Part shown: positions 33,880 to 46,900 of the stretch, one piece after another | Position numbering within the stretch: the first letter of the stretch is position 1 | How the letters are laid out: every line of letters begins with the position of its first letter | Made by a program: the position numbers and the translations under genes | NCBI GenBank assembly: GCA_002105175.1 | Contig: MCGE01000043.1 | Span: 248,001-312,000 of the forward strand | Length of the DNA: 64,000 bases | Direction of reading: 5' to 3' | From: Absidia repens | Lineage: Eukaryota; Mucoromycota; Mucoromycetes; Mucorales; Cunninghamellaceae | Notes under the pieces: model-generated | Databases searched by the model: none | Told to the model about the DNA's origin: nothing | What the model saw: the letters and a program-made list of their open reading frames with translations, nothing else

Positions 33880-35640
33880 GTATAAAAAAGGGATCACTAA
33901 GAGGGATTTCTAAAAGGGATTTCTAAGATGGATCTCTAAGAGGGATCTCTAAAAGGGATCTGCAAAAATTAATGACGTTTAAACACACATCATTGAAGTA
34001 AAGACAAGTTTTATTAAAGCAAAGACAAGCTTTATTGAGGCAAAGACAAATTTTATTGAAGCGGAGATATGTTTTATTGAAGAAAAGAGACAAACTAAGC
34101 TAATCACGACACCCCAAATCCTAGAATCAAAATGAAAGGGTTTCCCCATGCATCTTGTAATCGCTATTCTCAAAACCCTTCTAAACTAGTCCTAACAGAA
34201 AGCCAAGACCACCAGGTCCACAACGGGCCAAAAACTGTGACGAAAAAATAATTTTTCATTAAAAAAAAAGGAAAGAAAGAGAAAGAGAGGGTGGAAATGG
34301 AGGATGCCGCTTGAAAAATAATTCAGGCAGAGCGGGCTTTGATTTTCAATCCCGTCACAAGAAATCTGGAGAGGCCGTCAACAAACAAAAACAAAGGCGG
34401 GAAAGCCTACAGCCATGCTATGCGTCAGTATTGCTAACAACATTGTACCATGTAGACCCATTTACCGTACAAAATTGGTTTGGTTTATAGATAACTACAT
34501 TATAGGGATACCCCTCCAACAAGAATAGTATGTACATCAGATTACCACAGTATAATAGTATCTTCATTAGCATGCACATTAGCTTACAGCCATAATAAAA
34601 AGCCACTTTATACCAAGTTGAAGCATTCACCGTACAAAATTGGTTTGGTTTATAGATCACTACACTATAGGGATACCCCTCCAAACAAGAATAGTCTCTA
34701 GAATAGATTATCACAGAATAATAGTATGTACATTAGTATCCACATTAGCTTACTCCCATAATAAAAAGCCTCTATTATTTACAACATTATACATTCTACA
34801 CCCATTCTCTGTACAAAATTCGTTTGGTTTATAGACCGTCACACTATAAGCATACCCCTCCAAACAGGAATAGTATGTAGAACACATTACCACAGTATAA
34901 TATTATCTTCATTACCATGCACATTAGCCCACCACATAGGGATCTCCAACCTTCCCCTAACAGCCCGAGCTGAGTTTCATTTCAAAAATAGGGACGCCCG
35001 TCAACAAACAAAAACAAAGCCGGGAAAGTCTACAGCCATAATAACAAGCCCCTATGCTGCAGTATTGCTTACAACATTATAACATGTAGAGGCATTGACC
35101 GTACAAAATTGGTTTGGAAAATAGATCACCACACTATAGAGATGCACTACCAAACAAGAATAGTATGTAGAACAGATTACCACAGTATAATTGTATGTTT
35201 ATTAGTATGCAGATTAGTCTACCACAGTAGAATAGCTTTCTCACACATTGTTCATTGCAAATAAAAAAAACAGACTTTTATTGAATCACCAGAGTCAAGA
35301 CTATACTAAAGGAAAGAAAATCTAAGAGCTAGTGTACATGAAAAAGGGATCTCCAAAAGGGACCTGCAAACTTCTAATGACCCTTCATTGAAGCAATCAT
35401 AGGGATCTGCAAATTTCTAATGACCTTGAAACACACATCATTGAAGCAAAGATAAGCTTTATTGAACCAAAGACAAATTGTATTGAAGAAAAGAGACAAA
35501 CTAAGCTAATCACGACAACCCCTAAATCCTAGAATCAAAATGAAAGTGTTTCCCCATGCATCTTGTAATCCCTTTTCTTAAACCCCTTCTAAACTAGTCC
35601 TAACAGAAAGCCAAGGTCACCAGATCCACAACTGAAATGG
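33880..35640. repeat. Composite tandem-repeat region
   Basis: Two direct copies of a segment of about 260 bp (about 33960-34220 and 35385-35640), each with short tandem GGGATCTCTAAAA-type and GCAAAGACAAGCTTTATTGA-type units, flank an array of four copies of a longer unit. The unit is marked by CCGTACAAAATTGGTTTGG at 34465, 34630, 34809 (variant) and 35099. The box AAATGAAAGGGTTTCCCCATG (split at 34120 and 35538) recurs near 54610. No coding potential. Confidence 0.7.
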
Positions 35641-35830
35641 TTGTGATAATAAAATAAAAGAAAAGTAGAAATAAATGGTACAATTGTATCTGCTTTTTAT
35701 TTAAATACAGTCATTCCGGAGTTAGATGTTGCACTTTTTGAAAATCATGTCGCTCTTCCGAAAAAAAAATGTCGCACTGCAAAAAAAAAAAAATTGTCGT
35801 ACTGCAAAAAAAAAAAAATTGTCGCACACC
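35641..35830. repeat. Short A-rich tandem units
   Basis: Three or four copies of an [25 protein letters not shown] unit (about 26 bp) at 35758-35830 directly before LTR E. Confidence 0.5.
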
Positions 35831-35942
35831 TGTTGAATATAGTGTTTTTGTGTAAGAAAATAAAGACGTAAGACAATAAGTGAGGTTCTTTGATTATCTT
35901 TATTTTAATATTGATGTTGATTGTAAAAATAAAAATAAAATA

Positions 35943-38876
35943 TGGTGCGAACAGGTTATAACCTAAATATCCCGACATCAATCTTGAAACCCTAAGGCTT
36001 TTTTTTTGGTGGTGTTTTTTTTTTTTTAATACGGATTTGAATAGTATAGGTCATGACAAATATGAATCCGTATTTTTTTTTTCAACTTTCATAATAAAAA
36101 AAAAAGCCTTAGGCATTTAAAGTTGGTCGCTCCAGGCTGTGAGGGGGGGAAATTGAGACAGGTCTTTTACCACAAAAGGAAAACATATGGGTGAGCGGGG
36201 TTATAAATAAGGCAATTCTTTGTGCAACATAGCTCGATTGTCAGGGGCAAAACTGGCCACAGTTATTTTGTGGCTTGCAAACCATAAGAAGAAGAGCAAC
36301 ATCACCGAAAGAAAAAAAAAAACAATTTTTCATAACAATGCCACGCCCAAAATCAAGAATTCGTTCTGCCAAAGCAAACATCTCCAAGAGATGGACGACC
36401 AATCTCGACGAAAACAATTCTGATAGCGATGTGATCTTCGATGACGGTGACAATGAAGACGATATCGATTTCGACTTCGACTTCAACTTCGACGCGGATT
36501 GATAACAGCGTATGATAAAATGCATTCCTTCACTGAGGGTAGCGACTCCCATATTCGTGCAGGATACACTGGTGACTCCAGAGCCACGAAATACCGAAAT
36601 ATCAGTGAAAAGGTCGCAAGGGAGAACAGCATGAAAGGTTCAAAAAGCTTTCAGCGTATTTTTCACCAATATCTACAGCCACTAATGGAGTGAATAATAC
36701 TGTACCCGACGCTGGATTGAACGACACTACGCCAGAAAATGAATTTGATTATACTTCTGGAGAGTTAGTCGAAACAACCGAGGATATGGATGCACTCCTG
36801 CAAAAAATAAAACTCGCAATCGTTGAACTTGAACTTCCAACACAGCAACAACAAAAAGCTCAGATGATGCGATATCAGGCAGTCCAACACTACCTCATTA
36901 TTTTGAAAGATAATCCTGATATTGTCAAATTCAAGGCGGCAAAGGCTGCAGCAAAGCTCGTGTACAAGGGCAGAAACATCAACAGCGATCAGCAATGCAG
37001 AAGCTATGCCATTCGACGTTGGGCCGATGTATTTTTGCGTGAAGGTGCCATCCCATTAAGTCAGCAAGGAAAGCATACCAAAAATACATCAATCCTCGCC
37101 ACTCCAGCAATGAAAAAAAAATGTTTGGAATGGATAAAGGCAAGAAAACCAATGGAACGGGATATAAACGCCCTGAAAAAAATGATTGATGAAGATTTTC
37201 TTGACGGAAATGGTGTTTCCTTGACTACTATAAGAAAATACAAAATGGAATGGGGTTTTCAGTCCGAGCCAACACCAAAGGAATTTATTTTGATGGTCAT
37301 GAAAGAGCCGATATTGTGAAATACCGTACAGAATGGGCAAAGTATATGATGGATGTTCGGGGGTCAATGGCGATGTATGAAGGTGATGGAATGGAAGAGG
37401 TGGCCCCAATAATTGCACCAGGAAGAAAGAAGTACGTGATGGTGACCCATGACGAGTCTATATTTTATGCCAACGATGGGAAGTCAAAGGGGTGGTTTTT
37501 ACCTGGTGAAATGCAGTCGACGAGAAAAGGTCCAGGCCTTTCAATTATGGTATCTGAATTCCAGTGTTCATGCCATGGTACAATGCGATATGGTGAAATG
37601 ATATCTCGAAAGCTCTTTGAAGCCGGTGCTAATCGTCAAGGTTACTGGACTCATGCAGATGTGGTGAAGCAATTGAAGGATGAAGTAATTCCAATCTCTA
37701 AAGCCTTACATCCTAATTGTATGGGATTATTTTTATTTGATCAATCTTCGAATCATAAAGCATATGCCCATGATGCCTTGGTTGCCGCACATATGAATCT
37801 TGAACCTCATATGCATCCTGAAGGACTGCCATGTTACAAGGATACCAAGTTTGATTTCAATGGAAGGCAAATTGACCAAACCCTGTACGAAACCAAAATC
37901 AAGCGAACAAAAAATGGCACTGAAAAGCGGTACAAGTACTTCAAAGGGGTGAAAAAAATTTTGAAGGAGCGTGGACTTTGGCATGACAAGGATAACAGTC
38001 CTGGAAGAGAAGGCAAAATGTGGCGCCTTTACTGCAACAATAACAACGGCTCACAAAATAACAATGGGAATGTAGAATGCTGTGCTAGGCATTGTTTGGC
38101 TAATCAACCTGATTTTCTGTACCAACTCTGCGCTCTTCAAGAAACACTCAAAGCCGCTAACCTTTTATGCCGCTTTTATCCCAAATTTCATTGCGAGTGT
38201 AACTGGATTGAACGGTACTGGGCAGATGTCAAAAGATATACTCGAAATCATTGCGACTACTCCTTCAATGGATTGAAAAAAACTTTGGACGAAGCATTCG
38301 ACGCTGCATCACCACCAAATCAAACCCCTATCAAGATACGTCGTTATTACATGCGCTGTTGGAGGTATATTGAAGCTTACAGCATCAATCTTAATGCCGA
38401 AGACGCAGAAAAAGATGTGTGTAGTAAATTCCGTCAAAAAACGTACCTCTCCCATCGTAAACTATGTCATCTTGATTAATTTTTCACTTCCAATAAATAT
38501 TTTTTTGTCTTCTCATTATACTATAAACTAACTATCATATATAAACAGGGGCAAAATATCAACATAATATTCATACATGCATAAAAGTGATCAACAAGCC
38601 ATGTCGTTTTTTATTCAGTAAAATGAGAACAGGCGATATAAATGTACTAAACTAAATCATAATACAATGTACTGAACTAATTCATGATATATGTGCTAAA
38701 CAGTCCTTTGTTGCTCCAGGTACGGATCCATTTCATCGGCCCATGTAAATGCTGTTAAATTGGTTGGTTGTGTTGAGGAAAAAGGACAAAAAAAAAAAAA
38801 AAAAAAAAAAATCGGAATTTGAAATCCAAAAATTGAGACAATTAAGGTTCATTTAGGTTATAACCTGTTCGCACCA
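35943..38876 (+). mobile_element. DNA transposon with TA duplication and 26-bp TIRs
   Basis: TA at 35941-35942 and 38877-38878, and perfect 26-bp inverted ends starting TGGTGCGAACAGGTTATAAC. The empty site is known from the LTR E copy at 14347. An imperfect hairpin (CCTAAGGC with T run, partner with A run and GCCTTAGG) lies just inside the left end at about 35990-36115. It carries one DDE transposase gene. TA target and DDE protein place it in or near the IS630/Tc1/mariner group. Confidence 0.9.
36338..38479 (+). CDS. DDE transposase, frame interrupted
   Basis: Starts MPRPKSRIRSAKANISKRW, acidic Asp-rich head to 36502. Middle frames 36499-36693 and 36690-37319 hold a helical DNA-binding-like part (ATPAMKKKCLEWIKARKP). 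The frame 37250-38479 holds the catalytic core: VMVTHDESIFYANDGKSKGW (first Asp), GLFLFDQSSNHKAYAHDAL (second Asp), and FHCECNWIERYWADVKRYTR (Glu). The shift near 37257-37260 is a missing T in a T run. The shifts at 36502 and 36690 may be introns or mutations. The second Asp and the Glu are about 156 residues apart, unlike the 34-37 of classical Tc1/mariner. Similar FDQSSNH...IERYW proteins are common in fungal genomes as unannotated transposases. Confidence 0.8.
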
Positions 38877-39234
38877 TACTAGAGACTATTTATACAAAAT
38901 AAAAATAAAATAATGTTTAATCTATGATGTTGGTTATTTGATCATGATTGGTGTTAATACAATTGGAACTAGTAAGAAAACTTTTTCATTGGTTTTCTTA
39001 TAAGGATTATAAATCATATCATAATGATTACAAATAAAATAATCATGATACTGTAAGTGTATGTTCATATCTTATGTAGAGATCATTGGTTTGGTTTTGA
39101 AATGGATAAATGATTAATTGGTACCTGAATTTATTCAAATGCCGCTCTGCTGATTATTCAGGCAGAACATTTTTATTCATGATACGACAGTTCCTGAACC
39201 TGTGACCATAAACCTGAGAGAGTCTTTGGATCAG

Positions 39235-39933
39235 GTGTAGTATATGTTCTCACCTCAAAAATAAGTTCTGGATTATAAATATAATAGTAAATACAAGGAG
39301 AAACATATATCCGTTGTCCTTCTCAGTTCCCCTATCTTTTGTACTCCCTGAAAATCTTGGTAGCTAAGCCCATTTGTGTTACCCGACCTCTCGGCGGCCA
39401 TACTTTCCAAATATTATAAATAACTCTAGTTTTATTTCAATATCTGTTATCCTGTTATTTATCTTAACAATAAACTATCTCTGCTCTCTATCTCTGATCT
39501 CCTTGAATTGAATACTCAATCTATACAGAAAATGGTGTCAACACTAATACGATTGAAGGTACAAATAATGATACAAATAGTTAATAAAGTTTGTAAATCT
39601 AACTTTTTATGATTATAGGAACCTGGAATGGTATAAAAATAAACATTTCATCCCGTGATCGTACAAAAGAAATCATGCCATGGAAGTTGATTGAATTTAT
39701 TTGGAGACGAAAAAAACAATAATAACGAATGGAACAGTTTCATAGAAGCACTAAAAAACTTATCTATGCAATATAATGACGATAATGTCAGAAATAGTAC
39801 ATATACAGAATTTTAAAAATAAAACGTTTTTATTTTATTATATTGATGAATGGTATGTAATACAAATTATGTGTGACCTGAAAATATTATTTTTAAAAAA
39901 AAAAAAAAAATCGGGTGAGAACATATACTACAC
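39235..39933. repeat. 699-bp segment bounded by a perfect 20-bp inverted repeat
   Basis: GTGTAGTATATGTTCTCACC at 39235-39254 and its exact complement at 39914-39933. Inside are LTR H-like promoter sequence (TATCTGTTATCCTG, TATAAATAACTC, AATAAAC) and an intron-like GTACAAATAATG...TTATAGG piece. The right end abuts the pol relic. No matching target duplication. Confidence 0.6.
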
Positions 39934-40789
39934 ATTAGCCGAGTCTTTGCCTTTCTCAACTTGTCCAAAGGTGCTGTCAATACCGACACCTTGGGAATAT
40001 GATCCCTGAAATAATTCACGACACCTAGAAATTTTTCAATATCATTACCGGTCTTCGGTACTGGCCAGTTTTGTACATTGGTGACTTTGCGTTTGTCCAA
40101 GGATAAACCTTTTTCTGATACGCAAAAACCTAATAAATGGACAGTGCGTTGAGCAAAGTGACATTTATCGGGATTCAAAATTAAATTAACCTCAGTTAAT
40201 TTATCAATGACACATTTAACATGTTCAGCATGTCGATCCATGTCCTGGGAATATACTACAATATCGTCTATGAATGACGTAGCAAAATCCATATGTTCTA
40301 ATATTAATGCCGTGACTCTTTGAAACTTAGATGATAAAGGTTTGAGTCCAAATGGGCATCCCTGGAACATATATTGTATTCCTCTATGCGTGAACGTCGT
40401 CTTGTGTTGATCCCGTGGTTCAATTTGAAATCGATGGAAAGCAGTTTTCAAATCCAAAGTTGAAAAAACTTTCGCATTATTTAAAGTTCCAAAAATATCC
40501 CTGATTAATGGTAAAGGATATTTATCATCTGGTAACAGATTATTAATGTGTCGTGGATCTAGGCATGGTCTTTTACGACTTTTCTTGCCATCAGCATCTT
40601 TTTTCGGTGCCAGTGTCAATGGACTATTCCATTGGTTATTCACAGATGCCTTAATAACTGTTCCTTCTTCTAGCCAATTACTTACGGCTTCATCTACTAA
40701 TGGCATAAGTTTATCTGGTAAGGGATATTGTCGTCTGTAACATGTCTGTCCTTCTGGAGTGTTCAATGATACTACACTCTCTGGTACTG
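39934..40789 (-). pseudogene. Older Ty3/gypsy element: reverse transcriptase part
   Basis: Minus strand: CTVPESVVSLNTPEGQ, QYPLPDKLMPLVDEAV, WNSPLTLAPKKDADGK, RPCLDPRHINNLLPDDKYPL, STLDLKTAFHRFQIEPRDQH, FQGCPFGLKPLSSKFQRV, catalytic SFIDDIVVYSQD, ending in the connection region (PVPKTGNDIEKFLG). RNase H and integrase are absent, replaced by the 699-bp segment. It continues upstream at 47399, since the FCT|VPES motif is split exactly by the Tc1 insertion. Confidence 0.9.
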
Positions 40790-40916
40790 TACAGTAGGGC
40801 GACAAAAAAAAGACAACAAATTAAACTTCCGTCAGAAAATTAGTAAAACTTAGCCACTGAAAAGTGACTCCCACACAGCCGCCGCCATAATAATTACCTG
40901 TTTACTTTTTACAACT

Positions 40917-43900
40917 ATGGCCTTGAAACCTGAACAAAAAGCACAAGCGATCGCGTATCGAAAAACCGGAATGACGCTGCAGGAAATCGCCAATGAATTG
41001 CAGGTCAATCGTTCGACGATCTGCCGCACTGTTGTATTTTGCATATGAATGTAGCAATGAAATAAAATAAAGTGTGACATTGATGTAAATCATGCACAAT
41101 GTAAATGAAATAAAAATAAATTTAAATACAGCGCTACAATGCAAGGGCTCAGATCATATATGGGTGTCATGATCTGATTTCACTTTTTCATGTCTTTGAA
41201 AAAGAAACCCATTTATTATATCAAACCGTAGTAGTAGTTATACTGTTTCATATCATAATCACATCATTATAAAAAGATGCTTGATTTATATCAAATAAAG
41301 GTTATCAACATTCTCATCTTATTTTTTATTTTTTACTTTACTTTTATTTTATTTTATAAAAAACCTAAACTACAACATTTTTTAAGATGAACTCTGAAGA
41401 TAAACCTCAACACGCCAGCCCCACCAATAACAAGACTGTGGATGATATCATAGCTGAAGCCCAGGCAAATCCTTTAAATCATTCTGAATCTATGGAAGTG
41501 GATGATCATGTTACAACAGTAGATCCAAATGAAATGGATATGGCCACTCCTGAAGAAATCAAGGCGGAGCTGGGCAGAACTGAATATAAACTCAAGACAA
41601 TCTATGGTGACTATTTGGAATATAAAAAGAATGGTGACATGGCTAACATGGAGCGCATTAAGAAGCAATTGGCGGAATTAAAACAAGACCGTGACATCCA
41701 ACAATCTTTTTTAAATATGATGATTACACCAGAAAAACAACAAGTACGGTCAAAGATATCATTTAAAGATATTCCTCTGTTCCAAGTAAAAAATCAATAT
41801 GTGTATGATACAAGACAGCGCATTTTTGATACAGTAAGTGATTTCTTAAGCACATTTGAAAAAATATTAACATCAGAACAAGTGAATCTGGATGAACAAT
41901 GGTGCAGATGGCTTAACTGCGCTATGAATCAAGAACACCAGGTATGGTTTGATCAGAATCTGTTAAATCAACCATTGAAATGGAAAGAAGCTCGGTTAAT
42001 CTTCGAACGTCGCTTCGAATCTGTTGTCTATAAATTATTCATGGGTGTAAAAGCAGTAACCATGGAAATGGAGCTTGGTGAATCCGTCCTTGCCTTTGGT
42101 GATAGGCTAGTAAAAGCGATGAATGAAGGCGAAGTGGAAGATAGCCAAGCACTTGCCTATCGTTTTCTGGGTTGCCTCCCAAATGAGGTGGCAAATGCTG
42201 TCGGTGCGGCCTGGGCAAGCCAAACCCAAACAATAGGGCACACTTTTCCCACTAGGGTGCATCAGTTGGTGGATATAGCTAGGACCATCACGTTACCAAT
42301 GGATGTGAAAAGACAGCAAAGAAGACAGGTGGAAACAAACCGTTTCTTTAAAAGTGGTTTCAAGTCAACAAACTCAAATAAACCATGTTACTACTGTCAC
42401 AAGTCATGGGCACCAGGCCATAGGTGTGCTCAGCATGACAAGGCTAAAGGTGTTAGCAAAGCCCGCACTTTAAAAAGGCAGCGCAAATCTTCTGAAATTG
42501 ATAAGGAAGCACAAAAAGGTAAACACCATAGTAAAATAACAAAAGCGTTAGAATCAAGAAATTCACTAGCTCTTTATTTACCTATAACTATAAAGGAAAT
42601 TAGATTGCAAGCGCTACTAGACACAGGCACTGATGTGTCTGTCATAAGTTTAGATATTTGTGTAAAAAATAATTTTGTTATTAATAAAGAAAAAGCCTTA
42701 ATTGAAGGTGTTGGAAAAAATAATTTTGTTAACCAAATTGGATACACTGATGTATTGCCCATCTCTTTCAATAATAAAAAAATAAATCATAGTTTTAAAG
42801 TAATTGAAATGCATGATGATTTATTATTAGGTATGGACTTGGTACAGAAATGTCATATCACTATTAGTAATATACCACATAACTGGGATGACAACGATGT
42901 GCACATATTTGATGATCATATTGATGATTCACTAGTGCCAAATGACACCCCAGCTGGAACGGAGTTTGAAAGAAAACATTTTTTTTCTACTCTCAAACCC
43001 CTTCTGGAACAAAACTCATGCATAGATAAAAATACTTTTTGTACTGTACCTGAATCAATAGTTGAACTACCAACAGAAAATGTTTCTCGAACATTTTTCA
43101 GACAATACCCTATACCCATTGCTTTACAAGCCTTAGTAGATGAAACCGTAAATAAATGGTTACAAGAGGGTACAATCACGTTAGCCCCAGTCAACACATC
43201 ATGGAACAGTCCGTTGACTCTGGCACCGAAAAAAGATGAATTCGGAAATACCACTACAAAACGAGCTTGTTTAGATCCACGGCATATTAATAAATTTTTG
43301 CCTGATGATAAATTTCCCTTGCCTCTGATTAGAGACATTTTTCATCACTTAAGTGGATCAGCTGTTTTTACCACCCTTGATCTGCAGAGTGCTTTTCACC
43401 GATTTCAAATTGCACCTGAAGATCAACATAAGACAACTTTCACACATAATGGATTACAATATATGTTTCAAGGTTGTCCTTTTGGACTTAAACCACTATC
43501 AGCTAAGTTTCAAAGGGTGATGAACATTATTTTTAGAGATGTACCTTTCGTACATGTATTTGTGGATGATATAATTGTCCATTCTAAAAATATCAGTGAG
43601 CATACACATCATGTATGTACAGCAATAAAAAATTAACAGATGTCAATTTAATTTTAAATTCAAAGAAAAGTCACTTTGCACAGAGATGTCTCTATCTTTT
43701 GGGATTCTGCATCTCTGATGTCGGGGTTTCTTTGGATAAGCGTAAACTCACCAATGTAATGGACTGGCCTATTCCTGTGACAGGTCGAGATATACAAAGT
43801 TTTTTGGGAGTAGCTAATTATTTTAGGGAACATATTCCTAAAATTGCTGAGTTGACCGCCCCATTAGATGCATTACGATCTTATCAGAAGTTACCCATCC

Positions 43901-46900
43901 CTAAAGACAAATGGACGGATGAATGCATTGCTCATTTCGTAAAAATAAAAAAGGCTCTACTATATGATACCCTTTTAACCCATCCTGATTTAAATGCACA
44001 TTTTTATGTTGCCACTGATGCTTCTGATACAGGCATTGGTGCTGTTTTATTTCAAATTATTGATAATCATATCAAATATATCAGTTTTATGGCACGATCA
44101 CTCTCTAAATCTGAACGTAATTATAGTGTCACTAAGCGTGAACTCCTCGCCATGGTCTTTGCTTTAAAGAAATTTGATAAATTTTTATGGGGTAATAAAT
44201 TTACCTTACAAACTGATCATAAAGCATTAACATATATCCATACACAGCGTATAGCTAATTCGATGATGATCAATTGGTTGGATACTATTTTAAAGTATAC
44301 CTTTGATGTTGTCCATCTACCTGGTCTTGACAATGTCTTACCAGATATGTTATCACGCTTGTTTTCGGACCAAAACATGCTGGAGGAGGGTACATTGGCA
44401 TATAAGCCAAATAATGATGGTCAACACCATATAAAACAGTTGCTAAATAATAAAAAATATAAAATAAATAAATCGGTACAGCAAATTATCACCAATAAAA
44501 AAAATAATAAGGCGATATTCAAGATCCGACATTTACATCTACCAGAAGCCCATCACACAGAAATGATGACACCACCAAAAGAAGAACATCAATCTCTTCT
44601 AGAACATGCCCATTTGTTAGGACATTTTGGTGCCAATAGCATTGTTAAAAGTCTACGTAAAGATGGCATTTTTTGGACGAATATCATGAATGACGCATTA
44701 AAGGTGGTTAAAAAATGCCACCAATGTCAAAAATATAATATTAGTAAAAAGGGTTATAATCCTTTGCGTCCAATTTATGCAAATATACCTGGTGATCATT
44801 GGGCAGTGGATCTTGCAGGTCCATTTAAAACATCATTTAATGGTAATCACTATATCTTAGTGATGGTAGATGTATGTACCCGATTTTGTATTTTAAGAGC
44901 ATTACCCAACAAACAATCAGATACCCTAGTAAAAAATTTCATCAAAATTTTCTGCGATTTCGGTTTTCCGAAAATTTTGCAATCTGACAATGGTACAGAA
45001 TTTAAAAATTCATTTATGAAAAAGTTAACTGAATCAATTGGCTTTGATCACAGATTGGTTACTCCATATCACCCTAGGGCGAATGGACTAGCAGAACGAT
45101 ATGTATATAAAACATTGGAAGTAATTAGAAAAAGAATAGATGGTAGTCATAAAGATTGGGATTTCTTTGTGCCTAGCACACAATTAGCTATCAATTTACA
45201 CTATTCTCAAAAATTAAATTCAGCTCCTTTCGAACTAATGTTTGCTAGAAGAATGAATAAATTTGAAGATTACCGAAACTCCAATGAAGTGGCAGAAAAA
45301 CCAATGTCGCATGAACAAATGATAAAAAGGGTAGACTACATGATGAATGTAGTCTTTCCAGCAATAAAAGAAAGAACTGAAATGATAAATAAAAGCCAAA
45401 GGGATAAATTTGATAAAAAAAATAATATCACTGAATTTAAACCTGGGTGCCACGTAATGATAAAGTTACCATCACGAACATCAAAATTAGCACCTATATA
45501 TCAGGGACCCTATACAGTTGTCAGAAAAACACAAGGTGGATCTTATGTTTTACAAGATGAAAATCAAATGTTAACATCAAGAGATTATCCTCCTTCTGAT
45601 TTAAAATTGATTTCACAAGATGAAGTACTAGAAGGTGATGATCTATATGAAATACAATCTATTATTGGTCATACCGGTACTAGTGGAAAAAGAAAATATT
45701 TAGTGCGATGGAAAGGATACGGTCCTGAAGAAGATAGCTGGTTAACACCAGACAAATTCACCGATCCTGTATCCATACAGCAATACTGGGAAAGATTGGG
45801 TAAAGAAGATGATACTAAAAAAAGTCCCTTAAAAAAGAAAAGGAAATACAACAAAAAATAATAAACTTCGGTTGTAAATAAACAAAGGCCTAAAACAAAT
45901 AAGAAATAAATATACGTATATTTCAACCTGGAGGAGGGTAATGTTGTATTTTGCATATGAATGTAGCAATGAAATAAAATAAAGTGTGACATTGATGTAA
46001 ATCATGCACAATGTAAATGAAATAAAAATAAATTTAAATACAGCGCTACAATGCAAGGGCTCAGATCATATATGGGTGTCATGATCTGATTTCACTTTTT
46101 CATGTCTTTGAAAAAGAAACCCATTTATTATATCAAACCGTAGTAGTAGTTATACTGTTTCATATCATAATCACATCATTATAAAAAGATGCTTGATTTA
46201 TATCAAATAAAGGTTATCAACATTCTCATCTTATTTTTTATTTTTTACTTTACTTTTATTTTATTTTATAAAAAACCTAAACTACAACACGCACAATCAA
46301 GGCTTATGAGAAAACTGGCTCGTTTGAAAGGAAAAAAGGTTCTGGGCGAAAAAAAATACTTTCGGCGCGTAACGTCCGTCAACTGAAGAGGCTCGTCTAC
46401 CAACAACGCCGTGGAAGGCTTATTGACTTCCAACGTCAAATGGCGGTCAAAGTGTCAATTCGGACTCTGCAACGTACGTTGCACGCTAACGGCTTCCACT
46501 CCAGAGTTGCAAAGAAAAAGCCTTATCTTATGCCTAGACATATCAAGGAAAGGAAGAAATTTGCTCTGCGACACAAAAATTGGACGAAAGAAGACTGGAG
46601 AAAGGTTTTGTGGACGGATGAATCGAGCTTCGAAAGAGGCAAATACTCTCGACGTCATATTTGTTGGAGAAGATCCTTCGAGCGGCAATATTTGAGTTGT
46701 CAGGCACCAACTTTCAAGAGTAATAGGATTTCGGTGATGGTTTGGGGCGGAATAATGTATGGCAAGAAAACTGAATTGACCATATTCAGGAAGCAGGCGG
46801 GGAAATGTCGCATCACCGCACAAGATTATGTAGATCAAGTCTACGAAGGTCCCCTGTCTCGTTTTTTGAGCAACAATGATGATATTGCAGAAGACTGGGT

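Larger units (their letters stand above)
35831..39189 (-). mobile_element. Solo LTR, family E, split by a DNA transposon
   Basis: Outer parts 35831-35942 and 38877-39189 match the uninterrupted LTR at 14347-14787. The break lies at a TA in AAAATAAAATACTAGAG. Confidence 0.88.
41030..46289 (+). mobile_element. Full-length Ty3/gypsy chromovirus (LTR retrotransposon)
   Basis: 5' LTR 41030-41377, 3' LTR 45942-46289, both 348 bp and identical by eye, TGTTGTA...TACAACA. Target duplication CGCAC (41025-41029, 46290-46294). Polypurine tract GGAGGAGGGTAA directly before the 3' LTR. One fused gag-pol frame ending in a chromodomain. Identical LTRs and an intact target gene indicate very recent insertion. 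Confidence 0.97.

Noticed and set aside
36275..36340. Upstream start for the transposase ORF
   Set aside because: The stretch before 36338 is A-rich leader with poly(Lys); ATG at 36338 gives the more protein-like start.
37250..38479. Idea that the 409-residue DDE ORF is a host gene
   Set aside because: It sits between perfect 26-bp TIRs with a TA duplication, and an empty site exists in another LTR copy.
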